Assembly (NCBI GenBank): GCA_027493675.1
Contig: JAOSKI010000001.1
Coordinates: 248,001 to 312,000, forward strand
Direction: 5' to 3'
Length of the DNA stretch: 64,000 nt
From: Microthrixaceae bacterium
GTDB taxonomy: Bacteria; Actinomycetota; Acidimicrobiia; Acidimicrobiales; Microtrichaceae
Part shown: positions 20,422 through 32,769 of the stretch, in pieces
How the letters are laid out: each line of letters begins with the position of its first letter
How positions within the stretch are numbered: the stretch's first letter is position 1
Made by a program: the position numbers and the translations under genes
Notes under the pieces: generated by a model
Told to the model about the DNA's origin: nothing
Seen by the model: the letters and a program-made list of their open reading frames with translations, nothing else
Databases searched by the model: none

Positions 20422-20878
20422 CTAAGCGCGCAGCCAGTCCCCGAGATCGGAACCGGGCAGCCCTTCCCGACACGCAAGGCCGCGCCAGCACGAGGACCTA
20501 ATGCGGCGCCGCTCAACGGGAGTCCGATGAGCACGACCGCCACCGCCGAACCGGCGGTCAGTGCGGCCGTCCAAGCGAGGTCCCGGGACGGACGGGGGCG
20601 CCCGGTCGAGGAACCGGAAGACCAGGGCGACGAGCGTGCCGTTGATGCAGAAGACCGCCAGGTTGATGATGACCGCGTTCCGCTCGTCGGTCGGAAGCGC
20701 AGCGCGAACCAAGAGCGCGAAGCCCACAGCGAGGAGCGCTGCCGCCGCAACCGTTGCCGCAGTCACTCTGAACAAGCTGGTGGGAGGTCTCCGCGTCGAG
20801 CACCTTCTCGGTCCCGACGTAGGTGAGGAGCGTTCCAGCGACACCGGTCAAGAGGAAGGCGACGATCTGCAACGCAAC
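20422..20878 (-). CDS. Small polytopic membrane protein of unknown function (frameshifted)
   Basis: Hydrophobic segments can be joined across frames: IVAFLLTGVAGTLLTYVG, TAATVAAAALLAVGFALLVRAAL, VIINLAVFCINGTLVALVF and WTAALTAGSAVAVVLIGLPL, giving probably four helices. Indels near 20790 and 20590 are needed. The start (perhaps TTG at about 20869) and the C-terminus are uncertain. It lies between excisionase and riboswitch, on the strand opposite to the fluoride operon. No family recognised. Confidence 0.4.
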
Positions 20879-20966
20879 TGCAGGGGACGACCGTCCCGGA
20901 CGGTGTGCCGGAACCCTACCTGCAGCGGGCGAACGGGGGTTCAGGGCCGCTACAGTGGGTGAACAG

Positions 20967-21014
20967 GCGATGGAGCTCGCCTTTGACCGCCGTTCCGGCT
21001 GATGGCTCCTACCG
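20967..21014 (+). ncRNA. Fluoride riboswitch (crcB motif) aptamer
   Basis: GGCGATGGAGCTCGCC forms P1 (GGCGA/TCGCC). Its loop GGAGC can pair with downstream GCTCC (21006-21010) as the pseudoknot. P2 is GCCG-TTC-CGGC, followed by the conserved CTGATGGC and the end CTCCTACC. This matches the crcB consensus element by element. It lies about 85 nt upstream of a CLC-F antiporter gene, the classic target. Fluoride binding would switch the operon on. Confidence 0.93.
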
Positions 21015-21050
21015 AATCCAGTGCATGTGGTGTGCACTCGGCCGGTAGGC
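21009..21050 (+). promoter_or_regulatory. Riboswitch expression platform (alternative hairpin)
   Basis: CCTACCG at the 3' edge of the aptamer can pair with CGGTAGG at 21044-21050. An inner hairpin (AGTGCA/TGCACT, about 21021-21039) lies between. Forming this stem would compete with the aptamer end, a plausible off state. There is no U-tract, so termination versus sequestering cannot be told by eye. Confidence 0.5.
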
Positions 21051-21096
21051 GTCGTCCGGGTTCAGACCAGATGCACCGCAGATGTGGGAGCAGAAG

Positions 21097-22499
21097 ATGG
21101 TCGACCGGAACACCCGAGGAACGGCTCGATCGGTGCTGCAGCACGGGTACGACTCGGTGCGGGACCTGGTCGGGTTCGATGCCGGCGAGCAGGTGGCATT
21201 GATCAGCCACATGCTGCGCTGGGTGCTGCTCGGCTCGCTGGTCGGGGTGCTGGGCGGGATCTCGTCCGCAGTGTTCTTGACCGCGCTGAGGTGGGCAACG
21301 GAGTCATTCGACGAACACGCGTGGCTGCTCTACCTGTTGCCGCTGGGTGGTCTGGCGATCGGCCTGGCGTACCACTACGGGGGTGGGCGGTCGGTCGAGG
21401 GCAACAACTTGATCATCGACGAGATCCACGAGCCGAAGGCGTGGGTGCCGCGACGGATGGCGCCGATGGTGCTGGTCGGCACCGTCGTCACCCACCTGTT
21501 CGGTGGTTCGGCGGGCCGTGAGGGCACGGCGATCCAGATGAGCGGCAGCCTCACCGACGCCGCGTCGAGGATCCTTCGCCTGGACCCGTATGACCGGCGG
21601 ATCATGTTGATCACCGCGATCGCCGGCGGGTTCGGTGCCGTGTTCGGCGTGCCGCTCGCCGGTGCGGTGTTCGCGCTGGAGGTCCAGTCGGTGGGTCGGG
21701 TGCAGTACGAGGCATTGGTGCCGTGCCTGGCGGCGTCGGTCGTCGGTGACCTCGTCGTGGCCGGGCTCGGTGTGCACCACACCGCGACCCCTGATCTCGG
21801 CCATGTCGCTCTGTCCGGCGGGCTGTTGTTGAAGGTGATGCTGGCCGGCCTGGCGTTCGGGTTGGCGAGCGTCGTGTTCTCCGAGCTCGCGCACGGCATC
21901 AGCGGGCCTTCGGCCGGTGGGTCAGCTGGGCGCCGGGCCGGCCGTTCATCGGCGGGTTCCTGGTGATCGGGCTCACGCTCGCGGTGGGCGACCGCTTCCT
22001 ACAACGGGCTGTCACTCGGGCTGATCGAGGTGAGCCTGTTCGGCGGCGATGTGCCGACGTGGGGGTTCGCGCTCAAGATCCTGTTCACTGCGGTCACGCT
22101 CGGGTCGGGGTTCGTCGGCGGGGAGGTCACGCCGTTGTTCGTGATCGGCGCCACGCTCGGCGCGACGCTGGCGGGAGTGTTGGACGTGCCGGTGCCGTTC
22201 CTTGCGGCGTTGGGCTTCGTGGCGGTGTTCGCCGGGGCTGCGAACACTCCGCTCGCGTGCACGATCATGGGAGTCGAGTTGTTCGGCGCCGGTGCCGTCC
22301 CGTATTTCGCGGCGGCGTGTGTGATCAGCTACGTGTTCTCGTCACACCGGGATCTATGGCACCCAGCGTCGGGACCCCCAAGCTGCCCCGCTGGTTGCAC
22401 CACGACCAGACCCTCGGCGGGGTCGCTGCGGACCGGCGTCGCTGGCTTCCCGAACGCCGCCCGCCCGCAGCCACCACCGCCGACCTGTCCGACACCTGA
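21097..22499 (+). CDS. CLC-F type fluoride/proton antiporter (frameshifted)
   Basis: A CLC-family membrane antiporter. The selectivity region reads EGNNLIIDEIHEP, and the next motif GGSAGREGTAIQMSGSL; these variants mark the fluoride-specific CLC-F branch rather than chloride GSGIP channels. Later helices include ITAIAGGFGAVFGVPLAGAVFALE, GGEVTPLFVIGATLGA and GAANTPLACTIMGVELFG. Indels near 21920, 22005 and 22350 break the frame. ATG 21097 has GGGAG 6 nt upstream; ATG 21082 is the alternative. First gene of the operon behind the fluoride riboswitch. Confidence 0.9.
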
Positions 22500-22520
22500 C
22501 ACGAGCACCGGAGACCTGAC

Positions 22521-25509
<2,989 letters not shown>

Positions 25510-25513
<4 letters not shown>

Positions 25514-26746
25514 CCCCGACCGACCCGCCACCAGAGCCGGATCCCGCCGATCAGCCGGAGCGGCTGAGTCGCAACATCAAGATCCTGTCGCTGGTGTCGT
25601 TCTTCCAGGACACCGCCTCGGAGATGCTCTACCCGCTCCTGCCGATCTTCGTGACCTCCGTACTGGGCGCGCCCCCGGCGGTGCTCGGCCTCATCGAGGG
25701 CATCGCCGAGGCCACCGCCTCGATCGGCAAGGTCGCCTCCGGGCGGCTTGCGGACCTGCGCCACCGCCGACCGCTCGTCGCCACCGGCTACGCCATCTCC
25801 TCGATCAGCAAACCACTCATCGGTCTCGCCACCGGCTGGCCACTCGTCCTCGTCGGCCGCTTCACCGACCGTGTCGGCAAAGGCATGCGCGGCTCGCCCC
25901 GCGACGCGCTCATCGCCGATGACACCCACCCCCTGCGAACCGCAGCCGCGCCTACGGTTCCACCGGGCCGCTGACACCGCCGGCGCCGTCGTCGGACCGC
26001 TCATCGGACTCGTGCTCTACGAACTGATCGGACAGCGGATCCGACCGCTGTTCTTCATCGCCTTCATCCCCGCCATCATCAGCGTCGGCCTCATCTTCCT
26101 GGTCAAGGAACCGACCCCACCCGCGGCTCCAAGGCCGAGCCGCCGCACCGTTCTCGGTGTCCGGCCTCCCGACCCGCTACTGGCGAGTCGTCGTCCTCCT
26201 CGGCGCGTTCGCCTTCGTCAACTTCTCCGACACCCTCCTACTGCTCCGCGCCGACGACCTCGGCTTCAGCGTCACCCTCGGTCATCCTCGTCTACGTCCT
26301 CTACAACGCCAGCTACGCGCTGCTCAGCTACCCCGCCGGCGTCTGTGTCGGACCGCATGCCACGCCGCATCGTCTTCGCCGTCGGCCTCTGCTCTTCGCG
26401 ACGACCTACATCGGCCTCGGACTCACGACCTCCAGCGCGACGATCTGGGTGCTGTTCGCCATCTACGGCGGGTACGCCGCCCTCACCGACGGCATCAGCC
26501 GAGCCTGGGTCGCCGACCTCGCACCCCGCTCCGAGGTCGGCACCGCGCTCGGCGTCCACGGCGGCATCACCGGCATCGGCGCTTTCGCCGCGTCGCTCTG
26601 GGCAGGGCTCGCCTGGGGACACGACGGCCGCGGACCCCTCGTCATCGCCGGAGCCGTCGTCGCCGTCCTCGCCGTCGTCCTGCTCACCGGGGGGGTCAGC
26701 GCTGGACCCACCGCCGCAGCCTTCCCAGGTGCGCAGCGCGCCGTGA
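25510..26746 (+). CDS. MFS transporter, last gene of fluoride operon (frameshifted)
   Basis: After a Pro/Asp-rich N-terminus comes ILSLVSFFQDTASEMLYPLLP, GLIEGIAEATASIGKVASGRLADLRHRR (motif A-like) and GRFTDRVGKGMRGSPRDALIAD. These are typical of a 12-helix MFS family with the KGMRGSPRDAL signature. Indels fall at about 25950, 26140, 26275 and 26345. Stops at 26746 or 26820 are possible, depending on a 7-G run near 26689. The substrate is unknown. Confidence 0.75.
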
Positions 26747-26898
26747 TCACTCGGGAACTTCGGTCCGCCACCCATGCCGCTCGCAGCCTCATCATTCAGC
26801 TCAGGGGCACAGGTCCCTGAAGCGCTCTCATGAGTCGAGGACGGGACTCCACCGGAGGAGGAAGATGGTCCCGGCTCACTCGTGACTGAACCAACAGT

Positions 26899-28092
26899 TC
26901 AAGCGTCCCGCTCCTGCAGCTGTGGCACCCGGTTGCTCGGGCGGAGGAGTGCGACGAGGGCGACGAGCATCCACCCCGTGAGGTGGGCGAAGGCCCAGGT
27001 AGGGCTGAGCGCGCTCCAGAGGATGCCGGCGATGGCGCTGGCGGCGAGGTTACCGGAGGCTCTGCACTGCAGCGAGCAGCCCGAACGCTGAGCCGCGTAG
27101 TTCGTCGGGGGCGTGGGTGGCGACAGCTGCGTGTTCGGCAGTCTCAACGCATCCGATGCCGATTCCGGCGAGCACGAAGAACGGCAGCAGCATCGCCCAG
27201 CCGGTCGTGTCGCGGGTGAAGCCGAGGTAGGCGAGAGCGAAGGCGGCGACGCCGAACATGAGGACGCGGGTGGCACCGCGTCGGTCGCTGTGGTGCCCGG
27301 CTGCGACGCTGGTCAATGTGGCGGCGATGTTGTAGCCGACGTACAACCACAAGGCCATGGTGGTAGCCCGGCTCTGGCCATGGCCGGGGGTGAGCAGCTC
27401 GGTGGCCCGCAGGATCAACAGGGTGGCGGCGCAGTTGCCGACCTCGAACGCCGTGATCCCACCGAACAGCGACCGCAACGGACCGACCAGCACCGGTCGC
27501 ACTCGGATCCGCAACGGCTTGCGTTCCACCTTCTCCGGCTTCTCGGTGTGGCGGATGGCGTAGATGATCGCCACCGCAGCGAGGGAGCCCGGGAGGACCG
27601 ACAAGCCGATCGCCCACCGGGTGCCGACGATCGTGATGAGCACGATGGCCAGCACCGGTCCGAGGATGGCACCGAGGTTGTCCATGGCCCTCTCGAATCC
27701 GTAGGCCCGCCCATAGGCCGTCGCGGGCACGACGTCCGCGAGGAGCGCATTTCGGGCCGGCACCCGCAGACCCCGCGCCGTCCACGCCCCGGCGCGCAAC
27801 AACGCGACCTGCCACACGCCGGTGGCAGCGCCGATGCCGGCGGAGAGCACAGCGGTGGTCGTGTAGCCGCCGACGGCGACAGTGCGACGCCGCTCCGGCT
27901 CATCCGCCAACGCCCCGCCGGCGAACCGCCACCCCGGCGAGCGCGTCGCTCACCCCTTCGATCACCCCCAGCGCCGAGGCCGGAGCGCCGAGGGTCGAGG
28001 TGAGCAGGGACGGCAACAACGCCGGTCGGGACCTCGTGGCCGACATCCGCCAGCAGGCTGGCGGTACCGATCCCAGCCACTCCCGGTGTCAT
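26899..28092 (-). CDS. MFS transporter, convergent paralogue (frameshifted)
   Basis: The same family as the preceding MFS. The N-terminus TASLLADVGHEVPTALLP parallels FFQDTASEMLYPLLP, and ARGLRVPARNALLADVVP parallels GKGMRGSPRDALIAD. Continues through GTRWAIGLSVLPGSLAAVAII, WLYVGYNIAATLTSVAAG and a C-terminal WAFAHLTGWMLVALVALL. Indels near 28040, 27910 and 27060. It is the last gene before the right att site of element 1 and is transcribed towards the fluoride operon. Whether it shares that function is unclear. Confidence 0.72.
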
Positions 28093-28171
28093 CCACTTCC
28101 GGTGTCGCCGCTAGCGAGGTCGATCGGCTCGTCGCTCACCCGGTGAGTCTCCCGCGACGTGCCACTGGCTC

Positions 28172-28193
28172 TGCTAATCCCTTGCTAATCCGC
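28172..28193 (+). repeat. Arm-type repeat, right end of element 1
   Basis: Identical 22 bp to 16329-16350 (tandem GCTAATCC), 103 bp inside the right core. Same orientation as the left copy. Confidence 0.6.
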
Positions 28194-28296
28194 GGTGGCG
28201 AATCGGGTGGATCGAGCGGCACGGCGTGGACGCGAAACCCTTGAGTTTCCGGGCTACAGTCGACGCAGCCTCACGGTGTGGACGGTCCAAGGACGC

Positions 28297-28340
28297 CTTG
28301 TAAACAGCAGGTCAGGAGTTCGATTCTCCTCTCGGGCTCT
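28297..28340 (+). repeat. att core copy B, junction of elements 1 and 2
   Basis: 44 bp identical to copy A in tRNA-Thr. Only the 3' part of the tRNA is present (from CTTGTAA onward); the preceding sequence is unrelated. It is the right end of element 1 and the left end of element 2. Confidence 0.9.
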
Positions 28341-28421
28341 GTTCAGACCCGCCGAAGCCCTTGGAATTGCAGGGGTTCTCGGCACGTGGTCAGGTTGGTG
28401 TTCAGACCCGACCGTCACCGT

Positions 28422-28454
28422 GTCTCACGGAATCCCACCGACGTCTCACGAATC
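28422..28454 (+). repeat. Arm-type repeats, left end of element 2
   Basis: GTCTCACGGAATC (28422-28434) and GTCTCACGAATC (28443-28454). The second recurs exactly at 32611-32622 near the right end. A separate pair of TGTTCAGACCCG lies at about 28339 and 28399. Confidence 0.5.
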
Positions 28455-28476
28455 GGTGCGAGAACGGAGAGACAGG

Positions 28477-29629
28477 ATGCAGGGCAGCAAGCGCAAGGGA
28501 CGACGTCCGGGGACCTGGGAGCTGCGCGTCGACGCCGGTGAGGACCCGTTGACGCGCAAGCGTCAGCAGAAGTCGGTGACCTTCCACGGCACCTCGCGCC
28601 AGGCCGACGTCGCGTTGGCCGAGCTGATCACCAAGTCAGCTCGCGGCCAGGTGTCGGTCGGCCAGCGCACCGTCGCGCACGCGGTCGAGGCGGGGCTGCG
28701 TCAGGCCGAGCCTCGAAGGGCTCGAGCCGACGACGTTGCGCAACTACCGCACCTCGGCCGAGTGCCACGTGCTGCCGGCGCTCGGGTCACGTCGGCTGTC
28801 GCACCTGAGCGCCGAGCACCTCGACCGCTTCTACGGCGCGCTGGTCGAGGCGGGCTACTCGCGCTCGACGGTGCGCGGCTGTCACGTGCTCCTGTGCCGG
28901 GTGCTCGACCAGGCGAAGCGCTGGGGATGGGTCGCTGTCAACGTCGGACGCGACGCACGCCCACCTCGCCAGCACACGTCGAACCCGAAGCCGGTGCCGA
29001 TCGACGTGGCGAGGTCGATGATCGACGAGGCGGCGAAGGTGAACCCGACGCTCGCCACGCTGATCGTGCTCGCAGCCGACACCGGCGCGCGACGCGGTGA
29101 GCTGTGCGCGCTGCGCTGGCGACACGTCGACGTCGCCGCGAGCACCCTGCGGATCGAGGCGGCGATCGGTGAGACGAACGTCGTCTACGAGAAGGACACC
29201 AAGACCCACCAGCACCGCACGGTCACGCTGTCGTCGTTCGCGCTCGACTGGCTGCTCGACCACCGGGACCGCCACGCCAAGGCGTGCGCGCTGTGCGGCA
29301 TCGAGCTCAGTGACGACGCCTGCGTGCTCGCACCCGAGCCCGGCGGGCTGAAGCCGCTGCACCCTTCGAGCGCGACCAGAGCGTTCAGCCGATTGCGCGA
29401 CCGCATGGAGCTGCCGAGCTGGATCCACCTGCAAGGCCTTCGCCACCTCCAGGTCACCCAGCTCCTCGACGCCGGCATCCCGCTGCGCAGCGTCTCCGGT
29501 CGAGTCGGCCACCGCAATCCGTCGACCACCACGAACATCTACGCCCACTGGATCCAGGAGTCCGACGCACATTCTGCGAAGGTGGTGGGCGGTCGGATCT
29601 GGGGCTCGGCGGAACGTGGTCAGCCCTGA
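28477..29629 (+). CDS. int: Tyrosine integrase of element 2 (one frameshift)
   Basis: About 383 aa. The basic N-terminus (GSKRKGRRPGTWELRVDAG) precedes the core-binding domain (TLRNYRTSAECHVLPALGSRRL). Catalytic parts: Arg-I in DTGARRGELCALRW, a Lys region DTKTHQHRTVTL, then LQGLRHLQVTQLL, VGHRNPST and the Tyr of TNIYAHWI. The HxxR histidine is replaced by Gln (QGLR), unlike element 1's HDLR. One indel near 28715 joins the two parts. ATG 28477 has GGAGAGA upstream. Same orientation as element 1's integrase and only distantly alike, so the two elements integrated independently. Confidence 0.9.
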
Positions 29630-29724
29630 ACACGGTGCTAGGTAAGGGGTGACCGTTCGGCTCCAGCAGCGGGCCGGCCAGACCACCGGTGGAACCGGAG
29701 CGGGCATACGATCGTCAGACGATC

Positions 29725-30106
29725 ATGCAGCCGAGCACGTTGTGTCGAGCGTTCGTCATAGCGGTCATCAGCACGGGCACCCTCGGTGCGTCTGGTTGTG
29801 CGATCGGTTGGCAGGACCAGCCGATCAGTCGCGTCCTGGTGTCAGCTGACGGTCGTTCGCTCGACGTGGGCTGGCATTGCCACAAGGAAGCCGATGTCGA
29901 GGTGGAGGGAGTCCGAGGACGAGGTGCGGCTCCGCTTCCGTGTCGACAGCTACAAGGGCGACTGCGCTGACCTCGAGCGAGTGACGCTGGCGTCGGCGCT
30001 CGGTGACCGCCGGATCGTCGACTCCACGACTGGCAAAGCGGTGACACCGTGCCTCGACACCAGTGGAGGAGCGGTCGGAACCATGACTGCCCCTGAGTGC
30101 CAGTAG
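29725..30106 (+). CDS. Small lipoprotein of unknown function (frameshifted)
   Basis: The signal peptide with lipobox LGASGC is followed by SRVLVSADGRSLDVGWHC. A second half in the next frame (EDEVRLRFRVDSYKGDCADL, then TTGKAVTPC) forms a beta-rich domain with paired cysteines. The indel is near 29908. About 127 aa. It resembles small actinobacterial lipoproteins that have no assigned role. Confidence 0.55.
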
Positions 30107-30218
30107 GCGACCAGCGGTCGATCGCCAGCTGGTTGCGCTTGCGCAACAAGCCAGTCTGTGCCACTTCCTGACCACGTCCGAATCTGCAGGATCGGAGCTG
30201 TCGTCAACCGCCGAAGCG

Positions 30219-30481
30219 CTACCCGGTCGAGATGTCGTACGGGTACCTGATGGCGAGCTGGGAGTATCGCTCTGCGATCACCCACACGACCACGACGCCT
30301 GCTCAGGGACCATCGCGGCGAACGCCGGGCTCGTGCCGGTACCGGCCGAGCATCGTCCCAGCGGCCCTCAGCGTTGCACAGCGCCATCGGGAACCGGATC
30401 ACGGTCTCCCGGCGGTGCGATCGGCTCGACGGCGAGCCAGGGATCCAGGCAGTCCTCGAGCAGGGTCGGCTGGAAGCTCAC
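30219..30481 (-). CDS. Second gene of unrecognised two-gene module (frameshifted)
   Basis: Starts at a GTG that overlaps the TGA of the upstream gene (GTGA). The first part reads VSFQPTLLEDCLDPWLAVEPIAPPG. After one or two indels near 30370-30310 it ends VVVVWVIAERYSQLAIRYPYDISTG. About 85 aa. No family recognised. The overlap with an antitoxin-sized partner suggests a toxin-antitoxin-like pair, which is inference only. Confidence 0.4.
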
Positions 30482-30749
30482 CCGGCCGAGTGGCGGAGGC
30501 GCTTCTCGAGGTCGTCAGCTGGCTGCCCACCAGCGGCGTCGAGCCGCTCGACCTCGGCGACGAACTCGGGGTCCTTGGCCGGGGCCTCGGCCACCGCTGC
30601 GGCGGGATCGGTCCCCTGCTTGACCGCCCGCTCGATGCGGTGCCAGGTGATCTCGCCACGCAGTGCCTTTCCGCCACCTGCGGTGCGTCCTCACCGAACT
30701 CGGCGACGAACTCACGCACCACCTCGTCGGACAGATCGACCGTGCTCAT
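30478..30749 (-). CDS. First gene of unrecognised two-gene module (frameshifted)
   Basis: ATG 30749 gives MSTVDLSDEVVREFVAEFGE. After adding one base in the A-run near 30665 it continues ALRGEITWHRIERAVKQGTD and ends DDLEKRLRHSAG. About 90 aa, acidic and helical, the size of an antitoxin or small regulator. Not in the ORF track as one frame. Its stop overlaps the next start. Confidence 0.45.
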
Positions 30750-30894
30750 GTCGGCAAGAGTACGCCTCGACGGGTCCGAGCCATCGGCGAGTTGCGGTGG
30801 TCAGGAGGTGGCACAGACTGGCTTGTTCCGCATGCGGAACAGGCGGGGGGCGGTTGGAGCGAGTCCTGACAGCTGCCCGGCTACCCCCGATCGC

Positions 30895-30902
30895 TGATAT
30901 CA
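30895..30902. promoter_or_regulatory. Candidate operator/promoter of the HigB/XRE pair
   Basis: TGATATCA is a perfect 8-bp palindrome and contains most of a -10-like TATCAT (30898-30903). It lies 12 nt before the toxin ATG. Antitoxins of this class usually repress their own promoter. Confidence 0.35.
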
Positions 30903-30913
30903 TTTCTGAGATC

Positions 30914-31255
30914 ATGTGGTCGGTCGAGCTCGAACCAGAGGTGGAGGAATGGCTCGACACGCTCAGCACAATCGAGTTCGCCACCGTGCTTCCCCACATC
31001 GAGCGGCTGGCGGATCGTGGCAGTGCATTGCGGATGCCGGCGTCGAGGCCACTGGGCGACGGTCTGTTCGAACTCCGGTTCGACATGTCGAATGCGGCGT
31101 GGAGGATTCCGTTCTTCTTCGTGCCCGAGCGCAGGATCGTGCTGCTGACGGTGTTCCGCAAGCAGCGCATGAACGAGCGACAAGAGATCACCCGGGCTCG
31201 AGCGGCGATGACCCGCTGCATCGCTGAGGCCCACACCGCAGAGGAGGACGACTGA
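30914..31255 (+). CDS. HigB/RelE-superfamily toxin (phage Gp49-like)
   Basis: 113 aa: VELEPEVEEWLDTLSTIEF, then LPHIERLADRG, LGDGLFELRFD, WRIPFFFVPERRIVLLTVFRKQRMNERQEI and a helical tail. The pattern (length-matched two-helix start, LxELR, RIxFF, LLxxFxKK) is that of HigB-type mRNA interferases. The TGA overlaps the downstream XRE gene's ATG, so toxin precedes antitoxin as in higBA. Confidence 0.85.
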   Translation: MWSVELEPEVEEWLDTLSTIEFATVLPHIERLADRGSALRMPASRPLGDGLFELRFDMSNAAWRIPFFFVPERRIVLLTVFRKQRMNERQEITRARAAMTRCIAEAHTAEEDD

Positions 31256-31560
31256 TGGCACGAACCACGATCGATGACCTGAAGGCCCGACGCCTGGGCC
31301 AGATGTCCGAGGCAGAGCTCGCCGAGTTCGACGCTACCTACGCCGCGACCAAGTTGGCGCTCGAGGTCGGTGAACAGGTCCGCGACGCGCGGGAGGCGGC
31401 GGGCCTGACCCAGCGCGAGCTCGCCTCGCGGATGGGAACCAGCCAGGCGGCGATCGCCCGTCTCGAAGCCGGAGGGGTCGGCGCCACGCTCACGACGTTG
31501 CAGAAGGTCGCCACCGCGCTGAACCTCGAAGTCGCGGTCCTTCTCCGCCCGGCGAGCTGA
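31255..31560 (+). CDS. XRE-family antitoxin (HigA-like)
   Basis: 101 aa. The helix-turn-helix VRDAREAAGLTQRELASRMGTSQAAIARLEAGG is followed by TLTTLQKVATALNLEVAVLL. The N-terminal 40 residues are helical and probably contact the toxin. It starts inside the toxin stop codon (TGATG), so the two are co-translated. The pair is likely to stabilise element 2. Confidence 0.88.
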   Translation: MARTTIDDLKARRLGQMSEAELAEFDATYAATKLALEVGEQVRDAREAAGLTQRELASRMGTSQAAIARLEAGGVGATLTTLQKVATALNLEVAVLLRPAS

Positions 31561-31690
31561 CCGCTTCTCCCAGGCTCGTTCCGGGCAGTCGGATGCATGA
31601 CCAAGGTCGCGACGGCGCGATCGCCCTGCATGGACCCCCGCCCAACGCTACCGCGACAGGGAGCCACCGGTGGCGGCTTGCAGGCAGAGA

Positions 31691-32571
31691 TCAGATGTCG
31701 TCGAAGAACTCTGGCGACACCACGACGTCTTCCTCGACCCTCGTGACCGTTCGGACACCCAGTTCGTAGCTCTTCAGCAAGTCACACAGCTGGTCCCCAT
31801 CGATGAGTTCGATCGGCGGGCGCCGTCGCGAGTGGCCTCGCTCTGTGCCTCCTTTGTGAACGATCCGGTGGTGATCAAGAGCCCCTTGTCGCCACGACCG
31901 GCCATCGCTCCACGGAAGTCGCGTACCGCATGAGGGGCGACCTTTCCCTGATACCGCTTGTACTGGAAGAAGGTCTGGAAGCTGACGAGAGAGAGCCGAT
32001 AGACGCCCACCCCGTCGATGCCACCGTCGCCGGACTTGCCCGTCACGGTGACGTTCACGAAGCCCGCCTCTCGGAGGAGCCGTTGGGCGAGGCGCTCGAA
32101 ACCGTCCGGCGGCATGCTCAAGAGGCGGTCGAGCAGCTGTCGCTTCCAGTCGAGCTCATCGAGCTCTTCAGGGGCTGCGTCGGTCTCGGCCGCATCGTCA
32201 GGCGGCGGCTGCCTGAGGCGTTCCGCCCGCTGTGCTGCGAGTTCCTTGCGCCATTCCCGATCCCGCTCGATCAACTCGGGTTCGGTGGCCGTTCGGCCGT
32301 AGTCGGTCAAGGACCAGAACCCCTCGCACGCTGTTCTCCACGCGCCGAGGTTCTTCAGGTTCGTCCGAGCCCAGGCGAGGCGGTACTCGATCTCCGACTT
32401 GCTCGAGTCGCCGTGCGGTACGGCGAGCTGGTCCTCGCTGAACCGCTCATGCTCGATGACCTTGTCGACGATCTCCTGGATCGTTCCCGACCCACCGAGG
32501 ATCTTCAGGGCCTCGATCGTCGGACCGAACAGCTGATTCCACTGCGGGATGACGACATCTGCATCGACCAT
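31691..32571 (-). CDS. mrr: Mrr-type restriction endonuclease (type IV)
   Basis: About 293 aa. The N-terminal Mrr_N winged-helix domain reads GGSGTIQEIVDKVIEHERFSE. The catalytic domain has FERLAQRLLREAGF, the GKSGDGGIDGVG motif and FFQYKRYQGKV (the D...QxK nuclease core, here QYK), then LLITTGSFTKEAQ. The final 45 residues (PIELIDGDQLCDLL...SPEFFDDI) lie one frame away, joined near 31830. Mrr cuts methylated foreign DNA, a defence cargo of element 2. Confidence 0.88.
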
Positions 32572-32610
32572 CGCGTGACCGTACCCAACGCCGCCCCTGC
32601 CTCACGGCTT

Positions 32611-32622
32611 GTCTCACGAATC
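32611..32622 (+). repeat. Arm-type repeat, right end of element 2
   Basis: GTCTCACGAATC matches 28443-28454. A related inverted copy (GTGAGAC, 32657-32663) follows. It lies about 100 bp inside att core C. Confidence 0.5.
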
Positions 32623-32725
32623 TCTGGACGAACACGGATATCGGGGGTTGAATCACGTGAGACGTCAGCGCAGATTCCCGGACAGGGCGGGCCACGACGG
32701 ACCTGGGTGGACACTTGACCCACGA

Positions 32726-32769
32726 CTTGTAGACAGCAGGTCAGGAGTTCGATTCTCCTCTCGGGCTCT
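32726..32769 (+). repeat. att core copy C, right end of element 2
   Basis: 44 bp matching copies A and B except one base (CTTGTAGAC for CTTGTAAAC). Chromosomal sequence resumes after it. It probably holds the 3' half of the original tRNA-Thr gene. Confidence 0.88.

Noticed and set aside
27113-28003. 296-aa plus-strand ORF opposite the MFS gene
   Set aside because: A shadow: His/Gly/Asp-rich, reading the complement of a clear membrane transporter.
30232-30897. 221-aa plus-strand ORF across the two-gene module
   Set aside because: Arg/Ser/Pro-rich with no domain; the minus-strand genes in the same place have coherent composition and a coding overlap.
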